NCBI RefSeq assembly: GCF_010233585.1
Contig: NZ_CP045997.1
Coordinates: 2,107,237 to 2,171,236 of the forward strand
DNA: 64,000 bases
Reading direction: 5' to 3'
Source of the DNA: Spirosoma endbachense
Lineage (GTDB): Bacteria > Bacteroidota > Bacteroidia > Cytophagales > Spirosomataceae
The notes under the pieces are model-generated. The model was not told the origin of the DNA and ran no database searches. It saw only the letters and a list, made by a program, of their open reading frames with translations. The position numbers and the translations under genes are program-made. Below are positions 33,581 through 42,978 of this stretch, piece by piece (position 1 is the first letter of the stretch; each line of letters opens with the position of its first letter).

Positions 33581-36487
33581 TTAAGGGGCAACAAGGTTTT
33601 TCAGCATTTCGCGGGCATGAACGGCCACCATGACAGGTTTCTGGAAAAGAATGTAAGCCAGGTCTGCCGACTGGGTATTCCAGTCAACGGCATCCGGGTT
33701 CTGACCCGTCAGCGGCTGGACAAACGGTTTGCCCATGTCAATCACCTCCTGCGTATTACCGAGCGTATTCCAGGAAAGGTTGTCCCATTTCTGCGGGCCT
33801 GGGTTTGTAGCAGCTTCGTCATCAAGGCCAAACCGGGGTTCGCCGGGAACCTGCTGAATCACAAAAAACCAGCCTAAATTGTTGTTACCCAGCCGTTGTT
33901 TTTCGGCCGCGGTTTCTTCTTTCACGTCGCCTTTAGCCTGCGGAATTGATAAATCGAAACCGATAAAATGCAGGTCTGGATCGATCTGGGCTTTATAAAT
34001 CGGATTTTTGATATGAACGCCATCGGCTACAGCCTGACCGGTCGTGTCAACCAGTACTAACCGATTGAGGCTGTCCGGCTCTGTACCCCATTGCGCCTGC
34101 TGTGCATAAATAACCGTATTCGGATAGCGTTTGAGCAAGTCACCCCGAATGACCAATACCAGTAACCCGTCTTCGACCTCCGTCAGCCGATGGTTATGGT
34201 CGCCCAGATGGATTTTCTCCGGTGCATTGAATAGCCACTCATTTATAGGCGGAATATCCTTCTGTTTTTCGGCCTGCACTTTCGGCGGTAAAGCAGCAGT
34301 TTGGGTATCTCCAATTGGTTTCCAGAATTGCCGAAAGGGTGTTCCGCGCTGATCGGTAGGGTATTCGCGCCAGAGTAGTTCCCGCATAAACTCGTGATTG
34401 AGCCCGACCATGTATGCCTCAATGAACGGCTGATTCGTTACCATCAGCGACAGCGTATTGGGCAGAATCAGGTTCAGATTCGGTACAAAGAATTCTTTAT
34501 TGATGGCCACCAGCGGCTCATACATGGCATCTCTGATATCGGGGTATGCCATCACCCGATCCAGTTTCGGAACGATTCCGGTGCCCTGGGTAATGCCGGG
34601 CAACACCCGAATCGGGAACGTATTGAGCGGATTGAGCGCATTCATCACCGTTTGGCTGATCACTTTAATGCCTGCGGGCTGCCGAACCGGTGGGGGTATA
34701 ACCTGTTCGACCATCACCTCGTGCAAATTGGTCAGGGCGGTTCTGAACACTTTCGCGACGGCATTATCCCGGTTGATTCGTCGGATGATCGGGGCCTGGG
34801 TCTGGCCGGGAAGAAGAATTTTAAAGTTGCCCCGTGCACCAATGTTTTTGACCGCATCGGCACTGTAATCCAACTGCTTGCCTATTTCTGCTGGCAGCGT
34901 CTGCGCTTCGGACGGAACGACTTTGGCAGGAGCCGCCGTGAGTTTTCCTGTGTTCATTCCCTGAATCAGACCCGTAAAACTCCGGACGGGCGTACTCATC
35001 TCCAATCGTTTGGCCATCAGTCCCCGTGGTCGAACGAGTTTGCGAAAAGCACCACTTACGCTGGCCACCGGCAACAAACTCTGCTGTACCTGAAAATGCA
35101 CCGTTGTGGCTCCATTTCGTACTTTTTTATGAAGCTGTCCCGTCAAAGCAAGCCGAAGCGTATCATCCAGACTGGCCAGATGCTTCAGATGAAGCTGTAT
35201 GCTGGTCAGCATGGCCAACTGCGAGAACCGAATTTTTTGGTTAGCCGACAGTACATCCCCGATCTGTTGCCAGGCTTTGCGCATGTAATCTTCCTGATTT
35301 TTCTGCACCACAAGGGTTCCCATACCTGCCGGAACACGGTAACGCGGGTCCTGATTCAGTTCATGGACCCAGTTTTGTTCGTCAGGTACAAGGCTTAATC
35401 GGCTGATCAGGGCATGCCATTTGCCATACAAAGGGGGCGTAATAACCGGATCGGTGCTGCCATTTGCCTCGCGCACATCTTCCGACAGATTGATGATCGG
35501 CTGTACTTTTTCGGGGAAGTCACTGACCGAATCGAAGGGATAGTTCGGTTTCCGCTCGGTAGTGGGTGCCAGCAAGGCCCCTTCTAACCCAACCGTGTTG
35601 TCGGGCTGAACCGAAATGGCGCCAATGCCAAAACCGGGAGCCTGCATGTCCATATCCCGAATACCGACCCGTTTGTCCATGTCGCGCGGTTGTAGCAACC
35701 GCACCAGCGATTCAAAATCACCACCGACGCCCGTTCGGAAAAACCAGCGATAGTATACCGGATACTCTTTCTCCCCGGTTTCGTCTTTCGCCCACGACAT
35801 GGTAAGTGCCGGGTCCGAATCGTTGACGGCTTCTCCCAAACCCGCTTTTCGCCCAATCTCGAAAGCGGGTATAAGGAACGCATGATAAGCGGTGTTCGGC
35901 TCCAGATGCCGGGGGCACATTAGCCGCGCAATGCCCAGATCGGGCGAGTTACGTAGCAGATTATCCAACTGTGTTAGATTAGGCTGATTACCCGGATGAT
36001 CGATGGGTTCGTTCAGATGCACATGCGCCCAGGCCCATGTATCGGCCGGTGGCGGCAAAACATCGTTTCTGGCAGCCTTTATAGAAATAGCAGGCAAAGG
36101 CCGATTGCCCGTGTTCACATCCGTAAATTCCGTTTCTTTCAGCACGACCAGCGCAATCCACGGGCTGAGCCGATGGTTGTTCTGAACCCGATCAGGCGTG
36201 TATCGCCAGGGAAAATCTTCATCGTAAAACTCAATAAAAGCCAGGTAGTTCGGCTCGAAATCCGTTATCAGATTACGCGGTTCAGTACGCACAATCATCT
36301 GCTGATTGATACCCACGACGTCGCCCGGCCCAATCAGACTGACGGTTTTAGTGATCGGATGAGCCGTGTCGCCATTAACCGTCAGGCTAACGTCCAGTTG
36401 CGCCCGCGACGTAGTAGCTCCCTGAGTGAGTTGATTGACAATGCCCCGGCGTAGCCACGGCAGGAAGGTGTATCGGGCTAAACTCAT
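33581..36487 (-). CDS. uncharacterised 968-residue protein of giant-protein operon
   Basis: 968 residues, no signal peptide. It opens with YTFLPWLRRGIVNQLTQG and a beta-rich segment, SLTVNGDTAHPITKTVSLIG, then mixed sequence with motifs such as YLAFIEFYDEDFPWRYTPD and PWIALVVLKETEF. The C-terminal third has MRELLWREYPTDQRGTPFRQFW and a conserved-looking LHFIGFDLSIPQAKG. I do not recognise a domain. It is 14 bp downstream of the DUF6603-like gene and 11 bp upstream of the 1596-residue gene. Function unknown; a structural part of the same complex is inference from position. Confidence 0.75.
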   Translation of the reverse strand: MSLARYTFLPWLRRGIVNQLTQGATTSRAQLDVSLTVNGDTAHPITKTVSLIGPGDVVGINQQMIVRTEPRNLITDFEPNYLAFIEFYDEDFPWRYTPDRVQNNHRLSPWIALVVLKETEFTDVNTGNRPLPAISIKAARNDVLPPPADTWAWAHVHLNEPIDHPGNQPNLTQLDNLLRNSPDLGIARLMCPRHLEPNTAYHAFLIPAFEIGRKAGLGEAVNDSDPALTMSWAKDETGEKEYPVYYRWFFRTGVGGDFESLVRLLQPRDMDKRVGIRDMDMQAPGFGIGAISVQPDNTVGLEGALLAPTTERKPNYPFDSVSDFPEKVQPIINLSEDVREANGSTDPVITPPLYGKWHALISRLSLVPDEQNWVHELNQDPRYRVPAGMGTLVVQKNQEDYMRKAWQQIGDVLSANQKIRFSQLAMLTSIQLHLKHLASLDDTLRLALTGQLHKKVRNGATTVHFQVQQSLLPVASVSGAFRKLVRPRGLMAKRLEMSTPVRSFTGLIQGMNTGKLTAAPAKVVPSEAQTLPAEIGKQLDYSADAVKNIGARGNFKILLPGQTQAPIIRRINRDNAVAKVFRTALTNLHEVMVEQVIPPPVRQPAGIKVISQTVMNALNPLNTFPIRVLPGITQGTGIVPKLDRVMAYPDIRDAMYEPLVAINKEFFVPNLNLILPNTLSLMVTNQPFIEAYMVGLNHEFMRELLWREYPTDQRGTPFRQFWKPIGDTQTAALPPKVQAEKQKDIPPINEWLFNAPEKIHLGDHNHRLTEVEDGLLVLVIRGDLLKRYPNTVIYAQQAQWGTEPDSLNRLVLVDTTGQAVADGVHIKNPIYKAQIDPDLHFIGFDLSIPQAKGDVKEETAAEKQRLGNNNLGWFFVIQQVPGEPRFGLDDEAATNPGPQKWDNLSWNTLGNTQEVIDMGKPFVQPLTGQNPDAVDWNTQSADLAYILFQKPVMVAVHAREMLKNLVAP

Positions 36488-36501
36488 GATCAGTTCTGGT
36501 G

Positions 36502-39500
36502 TCAGTTAAGTTGGTAGGAAGGAATTACCTGCAATTCGTCGGCTAATCCGGCATCCTGTCGAACAAGGTTATTTAGCGCTTGCCGCGCTTCCGTTTCTGT
36601 GCTAAACACCAGCTGCTGATGCAGTTGCAGCGTATCTGATGTAGCGACGGCAAATGTTTCGGGACGGACCCGAACCGGTTCTGTTCCCAGCACCGATGGT
36701 TTGCGCTGCCCTTCGGCCAATGAGGAGCGAGCGATCGCATTGGTTGACAGATAAAGCCCAAACAGGCTGCGATCAAAAGTCAGGCGTTTCGGTTTTTGTT
36801 TTTCAGGGACATAAATCAGTTCGTAGGCCACATCCAGACCAACCGCATAATCACTCTGTGGCTGCGTCGACCCTCCCACTCGCACTCCTGAATCAAAAGC
36901 CTCAAACGAAGGTCTGGAGAGCTTTTCAGCGTCCGACATCTCAATGAATTGAGCCGGGGCAAACTGCTCTTTTTCGTAGTCTTCATCGGTAGGCGTCGAC
37001 TGGGTATTGCCCACTTTCACGCCCGATATAGCGAATCGTCGTGGACCATCAGGTTGCTGATAACCAAAGCGGGCAATGTCCAGACGCAGGGGTACAATTT
37101 TCTGCGTTACGTTCAGCGTTCCGAACGGATGCAGGATTAGCGCCTGGCCATCCTGCGGCAACTCCCGCAGCGAAACATACTGATTACCAACGGGTAAATC
37201 AAGCCGCCAGTTACCTGATTGGTTGAGGGCTTCCATCAATTTATCGATGACGCGGACCGGGGGGAGCGTATCGGTACGGCGTTCGCCAAACGTTTTGTCG
37301 AAATGGACAGTAATGGTAACGGTAAATATGAAGCCTATTTCAAACGATGCTTCCCCATGCGCATGCCAGGGCGTGGGGCCTTCGAGCGTTAGTTTGAGCT
37401 TGACACTGAACAACGTATGCGATCCCGACCGAACGGCCAGCATTGCGGCTACATCGGCGATGAAATACAGGGGCGAAAACTGAACCAGTACGTCGAGAGA
37501 CAGAAACCCATACACGTTGAAAACGCTGGCGTCGGCGCTCAACTCAATTTTGGCGCCGAACTGAACGGTATTAGACGTAATGGCGAAATACGATTCGGCC
37601 TTAAGACTCGGATTCCCCGAGAAAATAACCAGACTCAGCCGCTTCATGGCAGGAAGCGACATCGGCGGGGGCGTATAGGATGGATGGAACCCGCCGATCG
37701 AAACCAGAAAGTTGGCGTTTTCTTTCCAGTACAGCCGTAAGACCATATCGCCCGTGAGCGTGAACGTCAGAATCCGGGAATTGATCAGCGATGCATCGAA
37801 CGAAATCTGCCCTTTATCGAAATCGACGTAGCCCAGGAAGTTGACCTGAATTTTCACAATGGGTGCCTGTTCCTCGGGTAAATTCATCCGGAGTACACCC
37901 AACAGGGCAAAACCCGGTCGCGGAATTTCGAGCAACAAACCCAGCTCAAGACTGATCAGTGTGGGTGTTCCCCAACCGATCTTAGCCATTGGCCCGATCA
38001 GAAAATGCCCTTGCTGAGGGGGAAAAATCCGTTTGAGGTTACTAACGATACTGGTGGCATTGGCGACAATGTTTTGCGGAAACAGAATCGAATTGAGCGA
38101 ACCGTCATTAACGCCTTTGCGCAGTTCCTCAATCAGATACGTTCGGTTGAGGCCAAGTAGCCCGCCTACCCCGTTAAGTGTAAAACCATACCCGAGCTGA
38201 ATGGGCGTAAACTCGGCTGTAATGATAATCAGCAACGAAAAACCATCGCTGCCATCGGGCATCCGGGTAGTCAGAATCCCGATTGCCTTGAGGGAAATGG
38301 TATCCGAAAACGTAAGCTCGAGTCCGCCCGAGTATTCTTTTTTGGCATCGTCGAAAAACAGAAACCCTCCGCCCGTAAAGCCTCCGCCATTGATCGAAAT
38401 ACCCACGCCCGTTGGGGGTTTGAAGCCCAGATCAATGTCGAATGGTCCGGCATTACCCCGATCGAAGGTCGTGACCAGGGCCAGTCCAATGTTCTGCACT
38501 ACCAGCGTTAGCGGCCCCAATTGTCCTTTAATGCCCGCGCCTATTTCCAGAATAGCGGCTGGTTTGGGATCAGTTTCTCCACGCAGCCGGATGAGTAGTT
38601 CCTCAATGGAAATCGGCCCCAATACCAGATGTGGATGTACGGCCACTTCAAAACCACCCCCGCCCGTAAACTTAATGCCGTTCTTATTTGACCATTCAAA
38701 TCCAAGCGTAAACGGGATTTTCATTTGTCCACTCCCGATGAGTTTCCGAATAAAACTGTCGGCATCGGCGGGATTGAGAATCAGCGCAAAATCGGTCAGC
38801 TTACCACCAATTTTCAGTTCAGGATCACTGCCATTGAACAGGAAACTGAACTCCAGTGAACCTCCTTTCAGTTCGAGACGGGTTCCGTTCTCGCTTCCAA
38901 CCACGGTTTGCGTCTGAACCGGTGCGTACTCCACACCTGCCCCAAAGCCAGCCGAAGGGAGCTGACCGTCCTGAAATGGGTACTTTACCGAGATCTCACC
39001 GGGTCGGATCAAAATGCCGAACAGCGACGCAATGTTAGTGCCGGCCCGGATAATCAGGTTCACATCGTCACGGACCCGCAATGTCGGTAAGGTAATCTCC
39101 GAGGGCAAGGCAGGCTGAATAATGATGCCCGGCAGCTTGGTATCGACAGCTGGCAGGTCTAAAACCGCCAGACCCAGATCCCGATCCTGCCCGGCAATGT
39201 TCAGGTACGCAAAGGCGATGCGGATAAACTGATCGACACGCGGACTGGCAGGATCATCGGGGTCGGCATCAACGTAACGATAGCCGGTGTCGGTATCTAT
39301 GGGTGATAGCGAGACTGGAATCCGCAGCGCATACAGGAGTTCGAGCAGGTGTTCGGCAAACAGCTCGAAATTGAAATTAGGAGTGCCCCATCCGTAAATC
39401 AGTTCAGGAAGTTGATCAGGATGAGTCAGTATCTGCGGAATCTTATCCCAATTCAGTTTCTGTCGGATAAAGGACGGACGGCTACGATCGGCGGTACCGG

Positions 39501-39984
39501 GCACGGCTAGTTGCTCGATGACGCCCGTCATTTTGAAGAAATTGAGCAGAAATGGCCAGGCTATGGTGAGGTAATCGACAACCAGCAATTCGAAAATCCG
39601 CTCCTGAATCTCAGCCAGAAACGTAACCGCATCGTTAACCCCCGGCGGAGTTTCACTGATTGATTCCAGCGCTTCGTATACCGCTTTCACTTTGTCCAGC
39701 ACATTCAGCGCCTTTACCGGGTCAGGATTGGCCATCAGCGCATCCAGTTCGGACAGAGCCTCATCGACCCTGGTGGTCAGGGCCGTAAAAGATGGTGGTA
39801 TGTCGGTGGGTTTCCAGCCCAGCTGGTAGATAAATTGCCGAAAATGAGCCGCGTCACTCACCGCGTCTTTCAACGGACGAACGGCCAGTGCCAGATGCTT
39901 CCCGATCTCTTCTAAAGTACCCATGTCTTCATCAGGATAATAGGACTTTCGCTTCGGGCCGTGCCACGGTTTGTTAACCGTCAT
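36502..39984 (-). CDS. DUF6603-like beta-strand-rich protein (about 1160 residues)
   Basis: No signal peptide. The N-terminal quarter is helical; the middle (about 340-950) is a long series of glycine-rich alternating beta strands (GGGGFEVAVHPHLVLGPISI, LGYGFTLNGVGGLLGLNRT), resembling DUF6603 proteins as I remember them. The end is less regular. Such long strand-rich grooves recall membrane or lipid-binding proteins, but no function is established. The start is uncertain: a GTG at 39999, ATG at 39984 (chosen) and ATG at 39924 are possible, the first two lying inside a long palindrome. The gene follows the M64-like gene by 17-32 bp. Confidence 0.7.
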   Translation of the reverse strand: MTVNKPWHGPKRKSYYPDEDMGTLEEIGKHLALAVRPLKDAVSDAAHFRQFIYQLGWKPTDIPPSFTALTTRVDEALSELDALMANPDPVKALNVLDKVKAVYEALESISETPPGVNDAVTFLAEIQERIFELLVVDYLTIAWPFLLNFFKMTGVIEQLAVPGTADRSRPSFIRQKLNWDKIPQILTHPDQLPELIYGWGTPNFNFELFAEHLLELLYALRIPVSLSPIDTDTGYRYVDADPDDPASPRVDQFIRIAFAYLNIAGQDRDLGLAVLDLPAVDTKLPGIIIQPALPSEITLPTLRVRDDVNLIIRAGTNIASLFGILIRPGEISVKYPFQDGQLPSAGFGAGVEYAPVQTQTVVGSENGTRLELKGGSLEFSFLFNGSDPELKIGGKLTDFALILNPADADSFIRKLIGSGQMKIPFTLGFEWSNKNGIKFTGGGGFEVAVHPHLVLGPISIEELLIRLRGETDPKPAAILEIGAGIKGQLGPLTLVVQNIGLALVTTFDRGNAGPFDIDLGFKPPTGVGISINGGGFTGGGFLFFDDAKKEYSGGLELTFSDTISLKAIGILTTRMPDGSDGFSLLIIITAEFTPIQLGYGFTLNGVGGLLGLNRTYLIEELRKGVNDGSLNSILFPQNIVANATSIVSNLKRIFPPQQGHFLIGPMAKIGWGTPTLISLELGLLLEIPRPGFALLGVLRMNLPEEQAPIVKIQVNFLGYVDFDKGQISFDASLINSRILTFTLTGDMVLRLYWKENANFLVSIGGFHPSYTPPPMSLPAMKRLSLVIFSGNPSLKAESYFAITSNTVQFGAKIELSADASVFNVYGFLSLDVLVQFSPLYFIADVAAMLAVRSGSHTLFSVKLKLTLEGPTPWHAHGEASFEIGFIFTVTITVHFDKTFGERRTDTLPPVRVIDKLMEALNQSGNWRLDLPVGNQYVSLRELPQDGQALILHPFGTLNVTQKIVPLRLDIARFGYQQPDGPRRFAISGVKVGNTQSTPTDEDYEKEQFAPAQFIEMSDAEKLSRPSFEAFDSGVRVGGSTQPQSDYAVGLDVAYELIYVPEKQKPKRLTFDRSLFGLYLSTNAIARSSLAEGQRKPSVLGTEPVRVRPETFAVATSDTLQLHQQLVFSTETEARQALNNLVRQDAGLADELQVIPSYQLN

Positions 39985-40019
39985 CAGGAACCGTGGCACG
40001 GCTCGAAGCGAAAGTCCTA
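39941..40019. repeat. 31-bp inverted repeat forming a gene junction (copy 1 of a palindromic element)
   Basis: The arms 39941-39971 and 39989-40019 are 31 bp with one mismatch, separated by 17 bp. Outer ends are AGGACTTTCGC and its complement; inner ends are GTGCCACGGTT and its complement. The same end and inner blocks occur in the palindrome at 53534-53624, so this is a repeated element. The right arm contains the TAG stop of the M64-like gene (40017-40019) and the left arm and loop hold the start region of the next gene. Probably a mobile or REP-like hairpin that has been absorbed into the operon. Confidence 0.8.
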
Positions 40020-42896
40020 GGATAAATTGTCAGGATAAATTTTCCGCGTTAAATAATCAGCATCGAAGTCCTCGAATTTGGTTGGGTCAATCAGGTTGAT
40101 GAACGTGTACCGGCATACGGCACAGAGTTCGATCAACTGTTCTTTTTTGTCTTTCGTATCGCTTGGGCTGAGGTAGTAGCCATGCATCATGCATTGAGCC
40201 GACGGATGGTACACTCCGCCAAAGTAGCTCATTCCGCCACTGTACAAACCAATAATTTCTTTCTTCCGACGCGAACAGCAGGGAATGTATTTTGGGGGAA
40301 GTGACGAATTTTGGATGTCGTCCGTATCGATAATTTCTTCGTGCGTGGTATTCGCATTCAACGGAAACGGATTGTCATTCAGATAATCCAGAATCGGCCT
40401 GGCAATCAACTCAGCATATTTATATTGATTGGTTCCCTGGTTATCGCGAACGGGAACGGCTGCGTACAGGAGCATTTCTTCATTGGGGTTGAGCGTGGAA
40501 AGCCCCGCTGGAAACGTAGCCGCACCGACCGGCTGCACCGTAACCTGATTGCCAGCTATCGATTTTATGGTCAGTTCAGGTGAAAGCAAAAAGGTCTGCG
40601 TGTCCGGCTGACCGGCAGTGGTGGCGGGTGTACGCAGGATGGTAAAAATGGGATCAGTCACCCGTTTTTCCCGAATATCCAACCGCTGTCCTACACGAAA
40701 GAAACTGGTTTGACCAGTCATCAGCTCGATAGTCGTCTGATTCGTACCGAAATCGCTTTTGATCGTCAGCTTGTTATTGGCCGCATCGATCGTTTTTACC
40801 TTTACGTAGTACTTTGTAAAAGCTGTCGGCAGGGTAGCCGGATTAACAATGTCGGCCACAACCCGCATGTCTTTATCGAAGACCCGGAGCTGATAGCGAT
40901 TGACTCGTCGTTTTCGAAAAAACACCGATTCGCCCACCTTAAAACCAGCCTTCGGGTTCTTTACCGTCAGCAGAACATCATTCCCGGATGTAGTGACAGC
41001 CGTTACCAACGAACATTTCTGAATGCGGTGATAGCGCCATTTGATTTTATAGGCATCGAGTTCCGTTCCGGCTCCACCGCCTGTTTTGGGCCGTTCAAAA
41101 TCCTTTCTGGGCTGAACATTGCTGTATTGATCGGCATAATAAGCCGGGTCTTTGTAAGTAGTAAAAGGCCAGTTAACTACCAGTGGATCGGTAATGATTT
41201 TACCCTTGTACGCATCATCGTCCGGCTCTTCACCATATTCATCGCCCAGGCCAAATGAGTGAAGCAATTCATGCGTAATGGTCCCTTTTTTCCGCAACGG
41301 AATCGTGGCTGGTACGCTGATCGCTACTTCCGACACCCGGTCGTCGGCTAAGGTGCCCATCAGTGTAATGGTACTGTCGAAGTTGACTGCCGAGAACATA
41401 TAACCCGTTGCATTCTGCGCCCGGCCGCGCCCATCGACCAACAGGAAAATAATATTATCGAAGTCTTTTCCCCGATTACCAGCCGGGGTATCCATCACAA
41501 AAACAGGCCCGATCAGGTTGTTGTCCGTGTCTTTCAAACTCCCCATAAACCCATCCAGAAAATCGCGCTGGACCCTGCGCTTATCAAAATTGATCAGGTT
41601 ATACTGGCCATCCTGTTCAACCGCCGTGTAATCATTCACGCTAATTCCAAAGGCAGTATCTTTCGCGTCGGGCAGTCGGCATTCGGCATCGGAACGCCAG
41701 CTTGCCACCAAACCACTCGTCGGGCCAAACAGCACGTCCAGCTGGGCCGCCGTTAGTTTGGTGGTATTTTCCCAGCGTAGCCGAAGCGCAGTGTTACCAA
41801 CGGTTGCGTCGTTCCTGACCGGAACGCCAACAAAATAAAGCAGGTTTTCGGCAGTCCACGTACTGGCATCAGCGCTGGCAGGCTTCGTAGCTACTTTAGC
41901 CCGTAAGCCTACCATCCGGTTTGGCTCTGTTTCCAGCACTTCCAGCACCGACCGATAGGTTAAACCGTCTTCGCGGGAGGGTACAAATACTTTCCAGTAA
42001 TTGATGGAGCCTTTCAGCAGGTTAAACGGCGACGATATTTTTTTGCTGACCAGATCCGATACGTAATTGTCCAGTAGTTGCCCGAACGCGGTTGAATTCG
42101 TGAAGCCTTCCGCCAGAAAAAGAATGTTGGGCACCTCGTTCAGTTTATCGAAACCTGGGCATTTGCCCGATGTGATCAACTCCGCTTTGATCGTAGTCTG
42201 ACTGGCCGACAGCGCGTCTGACAACTGAACTGTGCCCGTAGCAGTCAGCGTCTGTGAACCGTATTTTACAGTAATGCCGAGAACATGGTTACCAAATCGG
42301 TTACCTGGCGTTATACGTCCGCTATCGTTGATCAATGCGGGCGTAGCCGTACATTTCCATTTAATCTGAACCTTATTGGTAATCGTGTACTTGACAATTT
42401 CTTCGTTGTCGCCTACGTAAATATCGCCGATTTCGGCCACAACTTTATCGTCGAAAAGAGCGTAAACAGCCGCACGCGCTCCGGCCATACCCTGATACAC
42501 CGTGATCGGGTCGGGCGTCATCCAGACTTTCTGAATGGTTTTGTGCACGTGAATTCGGATGGCAGCCTGGCTCGTGGAATTGTCGGACGTATCGGTTACA
42601 ATAGCGTATACCAGAAAGCTCGTTATCTGGAATTTGGCATCAGCGGGGGCAGCCGCATCCAGTTTAATCAGGTAGGTAGGTTTTCGGCTGGTCGGGTTGC
42701 CGAGCGTCGCCGTTATCTTCAGATTAGTCGACGCATTAAAACTCGTTTGAAAACTGTATTTAATCGAGGCATGTGCGTCAGTGTACTCTGGCGCGTCGGT
42801 CCCATCAATCTCCAGCAAGTTCGACAGGTCGATGGATTGCCCCCGAAGCAGGTGAATATCGTAGGGCGGGTTGAAGGCACAACGCGGAGCGGACAT
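40017..42896 (-). CDS. M64-like zinc metallopeptidase, leaderless (copy A)
   Basis: 959 residues, no signal peptide. An Ig-like N-terminal half follows the opening NPPYDIHLLRGQS. The segment NEVPNILFLAEGFT is the start of the M64 (IgA peptidase) fold, and the zinc motif is THELLHSFGLGDEYGE: His542, Glu543, His546 and Asp552. The C-terminal region has Cys-Cys (IPCCSRRKKE), a YHPSAQCMM segment and CAVC, all matching the C-terminal part of M64 proteins. It is a paralogue of the gene at 42979-45888. Known M64 members are secreted, so an unexported form is unusual. It lies 17 bp upstream of the DUF6603-like gene. Confidence 0.85.
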   Translation of the reverse strand: MSAPRCAFNPPYDIHLLRGQSIDLSNLLEIDGTDAPEYTDAHASIKYSFQTSFNASTNLKITATLGNPTSRKPTYLIKLDAAAPADAKFQITSFLVYAIVTDTSDNSTSQAAIRIHVHKTIQKVWMTPDPITVYQGMAGARAAVYALFDDKVVAEIGDIYVGDNEEIVKYTITNKVQIKWKCTATPALINDSGRITPGNRFGNHVLGITVKYGSQTLTATGTVQLSDALSASQTTIKAELITSGKCPGFDKLNEVPNILFLAEGFTNSTAFGQLLDNYVSDLVSKKISSPFNLLKGSINYWKVFVPSREDGLTYRSVLEVLETEPNRMVGLRAKVATKPASADASTWTAENLLYFVGVPVRNDATVGNTALRLRWENTTKLTAAQLDVLFGPTSGLVASWRSDAECRLPDAKDTAFGISVNDYTAVEQDGQYNLINFDKRRVQRDFLDGFMGSLKDTDNNLIGPVFVMDTPAGNRGKDFDNIIFLLVDGRGRAQNATGYMFSAVNFDSTITLMGTLADDRVSEVAISVPATIPLRKKGTITHELLHSFGLGDEYGEEPDDDAYKGKIITDPLVVNWPFTTYKDPAYYADQYSNVQPRKDFERPKTGGGAGTELDAYKIKWRYHRIQKCSLVTAVTTSGNDVLLTVKNPKAGFKVGESVFFRKRRVNRYQLRVFDKDMRVVADIVNPATLPTAFTKYYVKVKTIDAANNKLTIKSDFGTNQTTIELMTGQTSFFRVGQRLDIREKRVTDPIFTILRTPATTAGQPDTQTFLLSPELTIKSIAGNQVTVQPVGAATFPAGLSTLNPNEEMLLYAAVPVRDNQGTNQYKYAELIARPILDYLNDNPFPLNANTTHEEIIDTDDIQNSSLPPKYIPCCSRRKKEIIGLYSGGMSYFGGVYHPSAQCMMHGYYLSPSDTKDKKEQLIELCAVCRYTFINLIDPTKFEDFDADYLTRKIYPDNLS

Positions 42897-42978
42897 ACAA
42901 TAAAGTTGAGTTTAGGAAAAGAAAAGGTAATGTATTCGCTTATAGCGCTTTAGAGCTATTTAGCCAACGGCATTCATT

